From the NCBI GenBank assembly GCA_035551935.1, contig DASZMJ010000349.1:1-14504 (forward strand): 14,504 nt of DNA. Reading direction: 5' to 3'. Below are positions 7,218 to 13,206 of the stretch, one piece after another. Within the stretch, counting starts at the first letter, position 1. Each line of letters begins with the position of its first letter. The notes beneath the pieces are model-generated. The model had not been told where the DNA came from. It was given only the letters and a program-made list of their open reading frames with translations, and searched no databases. Both the position numbers and the translations under genes were made by a program. This DNA comes from DASZMJ01 sp035551935 (GTDB taxonomy: Bacteria; Planctomycetota; Planctomycetia; Isosphaerales; Isosphaeraceae).

Positions 7218-8300
7218 ATGAATACCCTCGACGCGACGGTGCACCTGGCGTTCGCCTTCGACGTCGGCTACGAGATCGACCTGGCGGGGGTCGGGTCGCT
7301 GCTGCCGGCGGAGGCGGGGGGCCTGGCGCGACGGCGGCGGACGCCGGAGTCGATCCAGTACCGGCCGGCGCCGTTGCGGGTGACGATCGACGGCTCAGGG
7401 CTGGCCTTGCCGGGGGGCGTGGCCACGACCGGGCCGGCGCGTGCGGAGCTGTCGATCTTCGACTTCGGCGCCTTGTCGTTGGTGTTGCGGTTCCCGGTCC
7501 GGCTCGCGCCCGAGGCGATGCTGGGGCTGGCCGGCGACCTCGCCGAGCCGGCCGACCTCGCCGCGACGGCGCGGCTGGTCATCGCCCCGTGGCTCGACCG
7601 CATCCGGCCGGCGGTCATCGGCTTCGAGGCCAGCGACCTGAGCGAGGAGTACGTCATCTTCGAGGTCTCCGACCCCCGCGCCGACTGGCTCGAGCACCAC
7701 GCTGCCTGGATCGCCGGCCTCGTGCGGCTGGAGGCCGGCCCGCTCAGCGCCGAGGAGGTCCGCGAGGCTACCCGTCGGAGCATCTCGTACGCGCCCGACG
7801 ACCTCGTCGTGCTCGACTGGGCGGCCGGCTTCGTCGCCGACCGCGACTGCGCCGAGACCTTGCAGGTCATCGAGTTCGCCAACGTCCAGTTGCTCGAGTT
7901 CCGGCACATCGACGACCGGCTCGACGACCGCCTCGAGGCCGCCTATCGCCTGATCCGCCCCGAGCGCAAGCCGCGTTGGCCGCGGCTCCCCTGGCGGACC
8001 CACGCCGGCGCCTTGCGGAGCGTCCGCGAGCTGGAGATCGAGGCGACCAGCCTCTTCGAGCGCGCCGACAACGCCCTGAAGCTCATCGGCGACCAGTACC
8101 TCTCCCGCGTCTTCGACCTCGCCTCCGCCCGCTTCCACCTCGACGAGTGGCAGCAGTCGATCCGCCGCAAGCTCGACACCGTCGGCGACGTCTACGACCT
8201 CCTCGTCCAGCAGGCCGGCGGCACGCGGATGGAGGTCCTCGAGGTCATCGTCGTCCTGCTCATCGCCCTGGAGATCGTCCTGGCGGTCGTCCGGCATTGA
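7218..8300 (+). CDS. RMD1/YagE-like (DUF155-related) protein with C-terminal membrane anchor
   Basis: The 360-residue protein has an N-terminal beta-rich domain with IFDFGALSLVLRFPV at 80-94, then YAPDDLVVLDWAAGFVADRDCAETLQVIEFANVQLLEFRHIDDRLDDRLE at 191-240. A helical domain rich in charged residues follows (ALKLIGDQYLSRVFDLASARFHLDEWQQSIRRKLDTVGDVYDLL), and a single hydrophobic helix ends the protein (MEVLEVIVVLLIALEIVLAVVR, last 23 residues). This order, especially the 'helical hairpin then terminal ...LE.I.VLLIALEIVL' tail, resembles RMD1/YagE (COG1723) proteins, whose eukaryotic members include mitochondrial RMND1. The resemblance is distant, and the bacterial function is unknown. The start lies 10 nt after the inverted repeat; GGTGAA at 7203-7208 is the only candidate ribosome-binding sequence. 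The gene is probably not co-transcribed with GH2 unless the repeat is read through. Confidence 0.75.
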   Translation: MNTLDATVHLAFAFDVGYEIDLAGVGSLLPAEAGGLARRRRTPESIQYRPAPLRVTIDGSGLALPGGVATTGPARAELSIFDFGALSLVLRFPVRLAPEAMLGLAGDLAEPADLAATARLVIAPWLDRIRPAVIGFEASDLSEEYVIFEVSDPRADWLEHHAAWIAGLVRLEAGPLSAEEVREATRRSISYAPDDLVVLDWAAGFVADRDCAETLQVIEFANVQLLEFRHIDDRLDDRLEAAYRLIRPERKPRWPRLPWRTHAGALRSVRELEIEATSLFERADNALKLIGDQYLSRVFDLASARFHLDEWQQSIRRKLDTVGDVYDLLVQQAGGTRMEVLEVIVVLLIALEIVLAVVRH

Positions 8301-8342
8301 GGCGCGACCCCGCCGGCGCGGTTCGCGGTCGGGCCGCTCCCG

Positions 8343-8410
8343 GCGTAGGGCGTGTGCAACGCGCCGGACTCGCCCGCCGAAGGAGATGGCATGTTGCACA
8401 CACCCTACGC
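8343..8410. terminator. Inverted repeat in a convergent gap, candidate bidirectional terminator
   Basis: Arms of 18 nt (8343-8360 and 8393-8410) are inverted copies with one mismatch, around a 32-nt loop. The arms read GCGTAGGG(C/T)GTGTGCAAC. The element lies between the convergent ends of the RMD1/YagE-like gene (8300) and the M50 gene (8458), where a structure working on both strands as a terminator would be expected. There is no T-run after either stem, so it is not a textbook intrinsic terminator. It may instead be a member of a dispersed palindromic repeat family. Confidence 0.6.
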
Positions 8411-8457
8411 GGCCTCCTCCGCGGGCCCGCGCCGGCCGCCGCGCCCCCGGCGTCGGC

Positions 8458-9486
8458 TCAGCGCGGCAACGACGGGGCCGCAAACCCCGAGAGCAGGCCC
8501 AGCGCGACCACCAGCGTCGCGTAGGTCAGCAGCACCCCGCGATCCGGCTCCGTCGGTGCGCCGCGGCCCGGGGCGGCGACGAGGCCGCCGAGCAGCAGCA
8601 GGCCCAGCAGCCCCTCGGTCAGCGGGTCGGTGCCCAACGACCAGGCGGCGGCGATCGTCAGCACGGCCGTCCAGCGCTGCGGCCGCGTCAGCGCGCGGAA
8701 GGCCCGGCCGCCGTCGAGCGGCCCCAACGGCAGCAGGTTGAACAGGTTGATCGCCGCGCCGAGCCGGGCGATGGCGGCCCAGGTCATCGAGCCAACCGCC
8801 AGGGCGATGACAAAGGACGCCGTCGCGGCGCCGAGCCCCCAGAGCGGGCCGGCCAGGCCGACGCGGGCGTCCTGCCGCGGGTCGCCGAGCGCCTGGCGGA
8901 CCCGGATGAACGCCCCCACGCCGGGCACGAAGAGCGGCACGCCGGCCCGGACCCCGTAGCGGACCAGCGCCGCGACATGCCCCATCTCGTGCAGGTAGAT
9001 CGAGGCGACCAACCCCAGCGCCAGCCGCCAGCCGAAGGCGGTCGAGTAGACGCCCAGCGAGAGGGCCATCGTCGAGAGCGTGCCCAGCTTGGCCAGCCCC
9101 GCCAGCACGAACTTGCCCTTGGCCAGGGCCGCCACCGCCTTGAGCTTCCAGGCCAGCAGCGCGATCGTCCCGAGCCCGGCCGCCCGCGCGACCCCCGCGC
9201 CGCCGGCCTGGGGCGACGGCGGCGCGGTTGCCGGGGCCGCGTCCACTTGCCGCCCGAGGTCGGCGATCCGGGCCGCGACCGCCGCGTGCTGGCGCGAGCC
9301 CGGCGGCAGCAGCTCCAACGCCGACCGCCAGGCCGCGAGCGCCGCGGCCGGGTCGACGGCGCCCTCGGCCTCGCCGGCCAGCCGCTTGAGCCGCTCAGCG
9401 TGGACCAGCCGCCGGCAGCCCGGGCAGGTCAGCAGGCCCGGGGCGAACTCGGTGCCGCAGTCGGGGCAGGCGGCCGGGTCAGGCAT
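8458..9486 (-). CDS. Zinc-ribbon site-2-protease-like M50 membrane metalloprotease
   Basis: Residues 7-24 hold a zinc ribbon (C7-x2-C10, C21-x2-C24). A short TPR-like helical pair follows (PAAALAAWRSALELLPPGSRQHAAVAARIADL, 46-77), then a proline/alanine linker. Several hydrophobic helices carry the M50 signatures: HEMGH at 166-170 (zinc ligands H166 and H170, catalytic E167) and NLFNLLPLGPLDGGR at 247-261 (third ligand D258). Site-2 proteases cut peptides inside the membrane, often to release regulators. The soluble zinc ribbon replaces the PDZ domain seen in RseP-type members. The ATG overlaps by 8 nt the 3' end of the upstream zinc-ribbon membrane gene, showing translational coupling. All three expected metal ligands are present, so the protein should be active; its substrate is unknown. 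The length of 342 residues is normal for the family. Confidence 0.88.
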   Translation of the reverse strand: MPDPAACPDCGTEFAPGLLTCPGCRRLVHAERLKRLAGEAEGAVDPAAALAAWRSALELLPPGSRQHAAVAARIADLGRQVDAAPATAPPSPQAGGAGVARAAGLGTIALLAWKLKAVAALAKGKFVLAGLAKLGTLSTMALSLGVYSTAFGWRLALGLVASIYLHEMGHVAALVRYGVRAGVPLFVPGVGAFIRVRQALGDPRQDARVGLAGPLWGLGAATASFVIALAVGSMTWAAIARLGAAINLFNLLPLGPLDGGRAFRALTRPQRWTAVLTIAAAWSLGTDPLTEGLLGLLLLGGLVAAPGRGAPTEPDRGVLLTYATLVVALGLLSGFAAPSLPR

Positions 9487-10270
9487 CGGCGGGCAGCCCC
9501 CCGGCCACCCGGCCGTCGCCCGCGCCGATCAGGTGCGGGCCGGTGACCTCCAGCCGGGCCGGCCGGTTGATCTTCCACGACTCCCACAGCGCGAAGCCGA
9601 CGATCAGCAGGCCGATGGGCTGGTGGAACCCGGCCACGATCGGCAAGGCGTAGAGGAGCGCCAGGAGGATGCCGAGGGCGACGAGCAGCCCCGCCAGCGA
9701 CGGCCGGCGGGCCCCGGGCGCCGCGGCCTTGCCGGCCTGCGCCGGGATCGCGGGGGCAGCCTTCCGGGCCTCGGCCTTGGCCGCGTCCTGCCGCCGGGCG
9801 AGGTCGGCCACCATGCCGGGCGCGATCAGGGCGGTGTAGCTCGCCACGATCGCGGTGTAGGTCAGGAACATGGCCAGCCCCTGGTAGGCCCAGCCGCCGC
9901 GCCCCCGCGCGCCGGCGCGGACCGCACCGCCGACCATCAGGCCGACGAGGATCGAGATCAGGCCGATCTCCAGCCCGGTCAGCTTCAGCACGCCGAAGTA
10001 GAGCGCGAAGCCGGCCATGGCGGCCCCCGCGCCGAGCGCCGTGGCCCGCGCGAAGCGGACCAGGCGCGGGCCGCCGACCAGCCGCGCGAGGATGAGGTCG
10101 CGGCACGGCTCGCAGAGGATGATCGCGTTGACGGCGTAGTAGGCGTCGTCGAGCGGTCGCTTGCAGCCGGCGCAGTGCGCGGCGGCCGCGGCCGGCCCGT
10201 CGAACTCGGCGTGGTCGAACTGGAGGTCTTCGCCGGGCGGCGCCCCGGAGTCGTTGGGATGGTCGTCCAT
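9479..10270 (-). CDS. Zinc-ribbon multi-pass membrane protein, partner of the M50 gene
   Basis: The 263-residue protein starts with an acidic tail. It then has a four-cysteine zinc-binding segment (C33-x2-C36 and C53-x2-C56, around KRPLDDAYYAVNAIIL). After it come about five hydrophobic segments, near 73-95, 101-118, 128-151, 192-214 and 217-231. An alanine/lysine-rich, probably soluble linker (155-190) divides them into two groups. I recognise no family beyond the zinc ribbon and no catalytic motif. I chose ATG at 10270 because GGAGAAGG lies just upstream; a GTG at 10357 would add 29 residues without a good ribosome-binding site. Its stop lies inside the start of the M50 gene (shared sequence ATGCCTGA), so both are likely made together and may form a membrane complex or serve one pathway. 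The link in function is inferred from coupling and the shared N-terminal zinc ribbon. Confidence 0.82.
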   Translation of the reverse strand: MDDHPNDSGAPPGEDLQFDHAEFDGPAAAAAHCAGCKRPLDDAYYAVNAIILCEPCRDLILARLVGGPRLVRFARATALGAGAAMAGFALYFGVLKLTGLEIGLISILVGLMVGGAVRAGARGRGGWAYQGLAMFLTYTAIVASYTALIAPGMVADLARRQDAAKAEARKAAPAIPAQAGKAAAPGARRPSLAGLLVALGILLALLYALPIVAGFHQPIGLLIVGFALWESWKINRPARLEVTGPHLIGAGDGRVAGGLPADA

Positions 10271-10353
10271 CGCGGCCTTCTCCGCGTCGAGAGGTGGCCG
10301 ACCGGCCTCGTGGACGGGCCGGAAATGACCCGTCGCGCGGTCCACTGGATCGG

Positions 10354-10488
10354 TCACTCAATCAATTTGAGCCGATCGGAGTCGGCCGGTCCAGGGGGTC
10401 GGTGCGACGGCCCCGCCTCCCTGCCGATGCATTGGTAAACGAACGGCGCCGGGGGCTTGAGCTGGCGGTTGTCTGTGAAGCGGATCAT
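10354..10488 (-). pseudogene. 44-aa ORF coupled to the DUF5678-like gene, probable truncated remnant
   Basis: The ORF begins MIRFTDNRQLKPPAPFVYQCIGRE and stops after 44 codons. Its ATG overlaps the stop of the upstream DUF5678-like gene as ATGA (10488-10485), the typical arrangement for a coupled second gene. The first 20 or so residues look like the conserved N-terminus of a longer protein ('PPAPFV...'); in related genomes DUF5678-type genes are, as I recall, often followed by a retropepsin-like aspartic protease gene. After residue 24 the composition turns into proline/charged sequence and the frame ends at TGA 10354-10356. No DTGA/DSGA active-site motif follows in any minus frame before the next gene at 10270. 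A genuine short protein cannot be excluded. Truncation or decay is the better explanation. Confidence 0.45.
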
Positions 10489-10781
10489 GTCCGTGGACCG
10501 ACGAGCCGCGGCGACGGGATCCGGACTGGGACGGCCGGATACGGCTCGACGCGGTAGACGAAGATCGGGACGTAGCCGAACCGCCCATAGGAGCGGCGGG
10601 CCACGTCGATCTTGTCCTCGCCCGACTCGACCACCCGCCCCTCGTGGATCGCGACGAACTGGCCGCGGTGCATCGTCAGCAATTCCGGCAGCAACCGCCG
10701 GAACGCCTGTCGCTCCTGATCCCACTTCCAGTCGTTCCGGTCCGGTAGGACCGGCGCGGGCCGTGTTTCTGTCGCGTGCAT
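10485..10781 (-). CDS. DUF5678-like small protein (98 aa)
   Basis: The protein reads WDQERQAFRRLLPELLTMHRGQFVAIHEGRVVESGEDKIDVARRSYGRFGYVPIFVYRVEP. This follows the DUF5678 pattern: a helix ending in 'pELL', then 'G-x-(F/Y)VAI-x-xG-x-VV-x-SG-x-D', a helix, and a final strand 'PIFVYRV'. The family is small, cytosolic and of unknown function, and is often paired with a second gene. The start at 10781 has GGGGGAG about 4 nt upstream; in-frame starts further up (10805 and beyond, to 10937) lack this and add low-complexity residues. The stop overlaps the start of the 44-aa ORF. The gene is divergent from the TetR gene, sharing a gap of 262 bp, but no functional link to efflux is implied. Confidence 0.78.
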   Translation of the reverse strand: MHATETRPAPVLPDRNDWKWDQERQAFRRLLPELLTMHRGQFVAIHEGRVVESGEDKIDVARRSYGRFGYVPIFVYRVEPYPAVPVRIPSPRLVGPRT

Positions 10782-10946
10782 GGTCTCCCCCCTGGTGTCC
10801 GGCATGGCTCCGATCCTTCTCGGGCGGCATCCGGCCAGCCGCTGGCCCTCCGACGGCCTCCTCCGGGCTTCTCGATATCTAGCGATCGGCAGTTGACCGG
10901 GCGAGACGAGGTCGCCAACCGATGCCGAAAAAACCATGGGCGCCCG

Positions 10947-10974
10947 TTGACCGGGCGGGGGGGCTGGCTAGGAT
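10947..10974 (+). promoter_or_regulatory. Sigma-70-type promoter of the TetR/RND locus
   Basis: TTGACC at 10947-10952 is followed after 16 nt by TAGGAT at 10969-10974, matching five and four of six consensus positions. Transcription would start near 10981, inside the palindrome at 10979-10998. The position relative to the operator and the next genes supports this call; no experimental start is known. Confidence 0.5.
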
Positions 10975-10978
10975 ATAG

Positions 10979-10998
10979 CGGACTGACTGGTCAGTCCG
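10979..10998. promoter_or_regulatory. Palindromic TetR-type operator
   Basis: Arms CGGACTGAC and GTCAGTCCG are perfect inverted copies of 9 bp separated by TG. Operators of this ACTGAC(n)GTCAGT form are typical of TetR-family regulators that sit beside RND efflux genes. The site covers the predicted start of transcription, about 45 nt before the TetR ATG, where a bound repressor would block the promoter. The symmetry is directly seen. Binding by the adjacent regulator is inferred. Confidence 0.7.
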
Positions 10999-11043
10999 GT
11001 CGCCGACGGGAGGGCGGGGGACGGCGGGGCATTTGCCTAACTC

Positions 11044-11739
11044 ATGCCGGGAAAAGCACTTCCGTCGCGGAATGTGGGGGATGTCGTGGAATTGACGGCC
11101 GAGAAGACGCCGGATAGGGTCGACGAGCCGGTCTCGTGCGCGCGGCGGGAGGAGATCCTGGCGGTGGCGACGCGGACGTTCGCCGAGCTGGGGTACTCCG
11201 ACGCGGTGACGCAGACGATCTGCGGTCGCCTGGGGGTCGGCAAGGGGACGATCTATCGCTACTTCCCCAGTAAGCGCGAACTTTTCCTGGCGGCGGCCGA
11301 TCGGGTGATGCGGCTCTTGCGCGAGCGGCTCGACGCGGAGACGGCCGGCGCGACCGACGGCCTCGACCGGGTCGAGCGCGGGGTCCGGGGGTTCCTCGGC
11401 TTCTTCGCCGACCACCCGGAGTTCGTCGAGCTCTTGATCCAGGAGCGGGCGCAGTTCAAGGACCGGGCGACGCCGACCTACTTCAAGCACCGCGAGGTCA
11501 ACGTCGAGCGTTGGAGGGCGATCTACCGCGGCCTGATCGGCGAGGGGCGGCTGCGGGACATCCCCCCCGAGCGGATCAGCGACGTGGTCAGCGACATCCT
11601 CTACGGCACGATCTTCACCACCTACTTCTTCATTGGCCGCCGCAAGCCCTTGGAGGAGCAGGTGCGGGATGTCCTGGACATCCTCTTCCGCGGCATCCTG
11701 AGCGACGACGAGCGTCGTCGCCGCGCGGGGGACGACTGA
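11044..11739 (+). CDS. TetR-family transcriptional regulator of the RND efflux locus
   Basis: The 231-residue protein has a typical TetR N-terminus. Residues 34-55 (RREEILAVATRTFAELGYSDAV) form helix 1, and TQTICGRLGVGKGTIYRYFPSKREL (56-80) is the helix-turn-helix with the hallmark 'GxGTIYxYFxSKxxL'. The C-terminal helical domain (about 90-215) would bind an effector and dimerise. It precedes, in the same direction, an RND adaptor and pump, which predicts a repressor of these genes relieved by a pump substrate. The start is uncertain: ATG at 11044 has no clear ribosome-binding site, while GTG at 11086 (giving VELTAEKTPDRV) has GGGGG at 11076-11080 with suitable spacing and gives a more usual distance to the HTH. 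I report the longer form. The gap to the adaptor gene is 75 nt. Confidence 0.9.
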   Translation: MPGKALPSRNVGDVVELTAEKTPDRVDEPVSCARREEILAVATRTFAELGYSDAVTQTICGRLGVGKGTIYRYFPSKRELFLAAADRVMRLLRERLDAETAGATDGLDRVERGVRGFLGFFADHPEFVELLIQERAQFKDRATPTYFKHREVNVERWRAIYRGLIGEGRLRDIPPERISDVVSDILYGTIFTTYFFIGRRKPLEEQVRDVLDILFRGILSDDERRRRAGDD

Positions 11740-11814
11740 CGGGGCGGCGGGCGGGGACCTCCGGTCCGACTCCGAATCACGATGGGTTGCTCTCTCCCAA
11801 GGTTCGAGGCGATC

Positions 11815-13104
11815 ATGCGACACGCGGGGACGTTGGCGGTGCTGGCGATCGCGACGGCGGGTCTCGTCGGCTGCGGGGGCGAGCCGCCGAAGCTGGTGAA
11901 GCCGGATCCGCCCAAGGTCGAGTTCGTCACGCCGGTCACCGATTACGTGACCGACTACGAGGACTTCACCGGCCAGACCATGGCCCTGAAGACCGTCAAC
12001 GTGCGGGCGCGCGTCAGCGGCTACCTCGACAAGGTCAACTTCAAGGACGGCATCGAGGTCAAGGAAGGGGACCTGCTCTTCGAGATCGACCCCCGGCCGT
12101 ACAAGGCCGAGGTCGAGCGCGCCGAGGCGTCCCTCAAGCAGGCCGAGGCGCACCTGAACCGGCTCAACGCCGACTACCAACGGGCGCGAGAGCTGTTCGC
12201 GCGCAATGCGATGAGCCGGCAGGACTACGACCTCGTCTCCGGCGACCGCGCCGAGGCCGAGGCGGCCGTCGGCGTCGCCAAGGCGACCCTCGAGACCGCC
12301 AAGCTGAACCTCAGCTTCACCAAGGTCAAGGCCGAGATCAGCGGCCGGCTCAGCCGCCGCATGGTCGACCCCGGCAACCTCGTCACCGCCGACCAGACGC
12401 AGCTGACGTCGATCGTGGCCCTGGACCCGATGTACGTCTACTTCGACATCGACGAGCGCACGCTCCTGAAGCTTCGCCGGCTGGTGCGCGAGGGGGCCAT
12501 CAAGTCGCGCGAGGAGAAGGCCGTGCCGGTGCTCGTCGCGCTGGCCGACGAGCAAGGCTTCCCGCACCGGGGGACGATCGACTTCAGCGACAACCAGCTC
12601 AACCCCAGCACCGGCACGCTCAGCGTCCGCGGCGTCGTGGACAACCCCAAGCCGCGGGTCCTGTCGCCGGGCCTGTTCGTCCGCACCCGGATCCAGATCG
12701 GCGACGAGCACAAGGCGTTGCTGATCCCCGAGCAGGCGCTGGTGACCAGCCAGGGCCGGAAGATCGTCTACATCGTCAGCGCCAACAACGAGGTCCGCGA
12801 GCAGGCCGTCGAGGTCGGCGCCCCGCAGGGGGTCTATCGCGTCGTGACCCGCGGCGTCGGCGCCCGCGACCGGATCGTCGTCACCGGCCAGCAGCGCATC
12901 CGCTCCGGGATGAAGGTCCGCCCCACGGCCGTCGAGGCGCCGGCGCTGGCGACCGCCGACAAGGACGCGGACAAGGACGCGGACAAGGACAAGGGCGGCG
13001 ACAAGGACAAGGCCCGCGAGCCGGCCGACAAGGCCAAGGCCAAGTCCGCCGAGGCCGCCGCCGACAAGGCCCACGCCACCCGTTCCGGCGCGGCCGGGCT
13101 CTGA
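11815..13104 (+). CDS. RND efflux periplasmic adaptor (membrane fusion lipoprotein)
   Basis: The 429-residue protein begins with a lipoprotein signal (MRHAGTLAVLAIATAGLVGC) whose lipobox LVGC places the lipidated cysteine at residue 20. Then come the two lipoyl half-motifs (VNVRARVSGYLDKVNFKDGIEVKEGDLLFEIDPRPY, 61-96; LNLSFTKVKAEISGRLSRRMVDPGNLV, 164-190) flanking an alpha-hairpin (98-162). The beta-barrel and membrane-proximal domains follow (MYVYFDIDERTLL; GVVDNPKPRVLSPGLFVRTRI; ALLIPEQALVTSQGRKIVYIV). The order matches MexA/AcrA-type adaptors, which join the inner-membrane pump to an outer-membrane channel. The last 50 residues are an unusual Lys/Asp/Ala tail with DKDA repeats. I chose ATG at 11815 with GAGG 5 nt before; ATG at 11782 adds 11 residues that spoil the signal peptide. 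The pump gene follows after 102 nt. Confidence 0.94.
   Translation: MRHAGTLAVLAIATAGLVGCGGEPPKLVKPDPPKVEFVTPVTDYVTDYEDFTGQTMALKTVNVRARVSGYLDKVNFKDGIEVKEGDLLFEIDPRPYKAEVERAEASLKQAEAHLNRLNADYQRARELFARNAMSRQDYDLVSGDRAEAEAAVGVAKATLETAKLNLSFTKVKAEISGRLSRRMVDPGNLVTADQTQLTSIVALDPMYVYFDIDERTLLKLRRLVREGAIKSREEKAVPVLVALADEQGFPHRGTIDFSDNQLNPSTGTLSVRGVVDNPKPRVLSPGLFVRTRIQIGDEHKALLIPEQALVTSQGRKIVYIVSANNEVREQAVEVGAPQGVYRVVTRGVGARDRIVVTGQQRIRSGMKVRPTAVEAPALATADKDADKDADKDKGGDKDKAREPADKAKAKSAEAAADKAHATRSGAAGL
12958..13011 (+). repeat. 12-bp tandem repeat coding for a DKDA/DKDK tail
   Basis: Units GACAAGGACGCG at 12958-12969 and 12970-12981 are followed by GACAAGGACAAG at 12982-12993 and, after a GGCGGC insert, again at 13000-13011. 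The repeat is in frame within the adaptor gene and encodes its charged C-terminal tail. Repeat length may vary between strains by slippage. Confidence 0.75.
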
Positions 13105-13206
13105 ACCGTCGCATCCCCGACGGCAGTTCCCGGACGACCGACCGGCCATCGGAAATCTGACATCTTGACCTTCTGATTGATCGGGCGGCGCGGGGGGGCG
13201 GCGGAC
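13105..13206. other. Gap between adaptor and pump genes
   Basis: The 102-nt gap has no gene. It contains an isolated TTGACC at 13165-13170 but no matching -10 at the right distance before 13207, so an internal promoter is not supported. There is no strong terminator hairpin. The two genes are probably read as one operon. Confidence 0.5.

Larger units (their letters stand above)
10782..11043. other. Divergent regulatory gap between the DUF5678-like and TetR genes
   Basis: This gap holds the promoter and palindromic operator of the TetR-efflux locus (10947-10998). A 12-nt direct repeat, GTTGACCGGGCG, occurs at 10892-10903 and again at 10946-10957, 54 nt apart; the second copy contains the -35 hexamer. 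On the minus strand, in front of the DUF5678-like gene, I can find only a weak TAGATA -10-like hexamer near 10880. No gene is supported here. Confidence 0.5.

Noticed and set aside
3576..7244. Minus-strand open frame of over 1200 codons opposite the GH2 gene, continuous with the stress-type gene
   Set aside because: It is the antisense of a well-supported GH2 enzyme, has skewed Arg/Asp/Gly/Val-rich composition and no domains. Only its last 320 codons, from the ATG with GGGAGGG at 3575, are a gene.
7395..8483. Minus-strand open frame of 362 codons opposite the RMD1/YagE-like gene
   Set aside because: The plus-strand protein has a sensible domain order and terminal membrane helix; the reverse frame is Arg/Glu/Gly/Val-rich and featureless.
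10271..10357. GTG start at 10357 for the zinc-ribbon membrane protein
   Set aside because: ATG at 10270 has GGAGAAGG upstream and the added 29 residues show no conserved feature.
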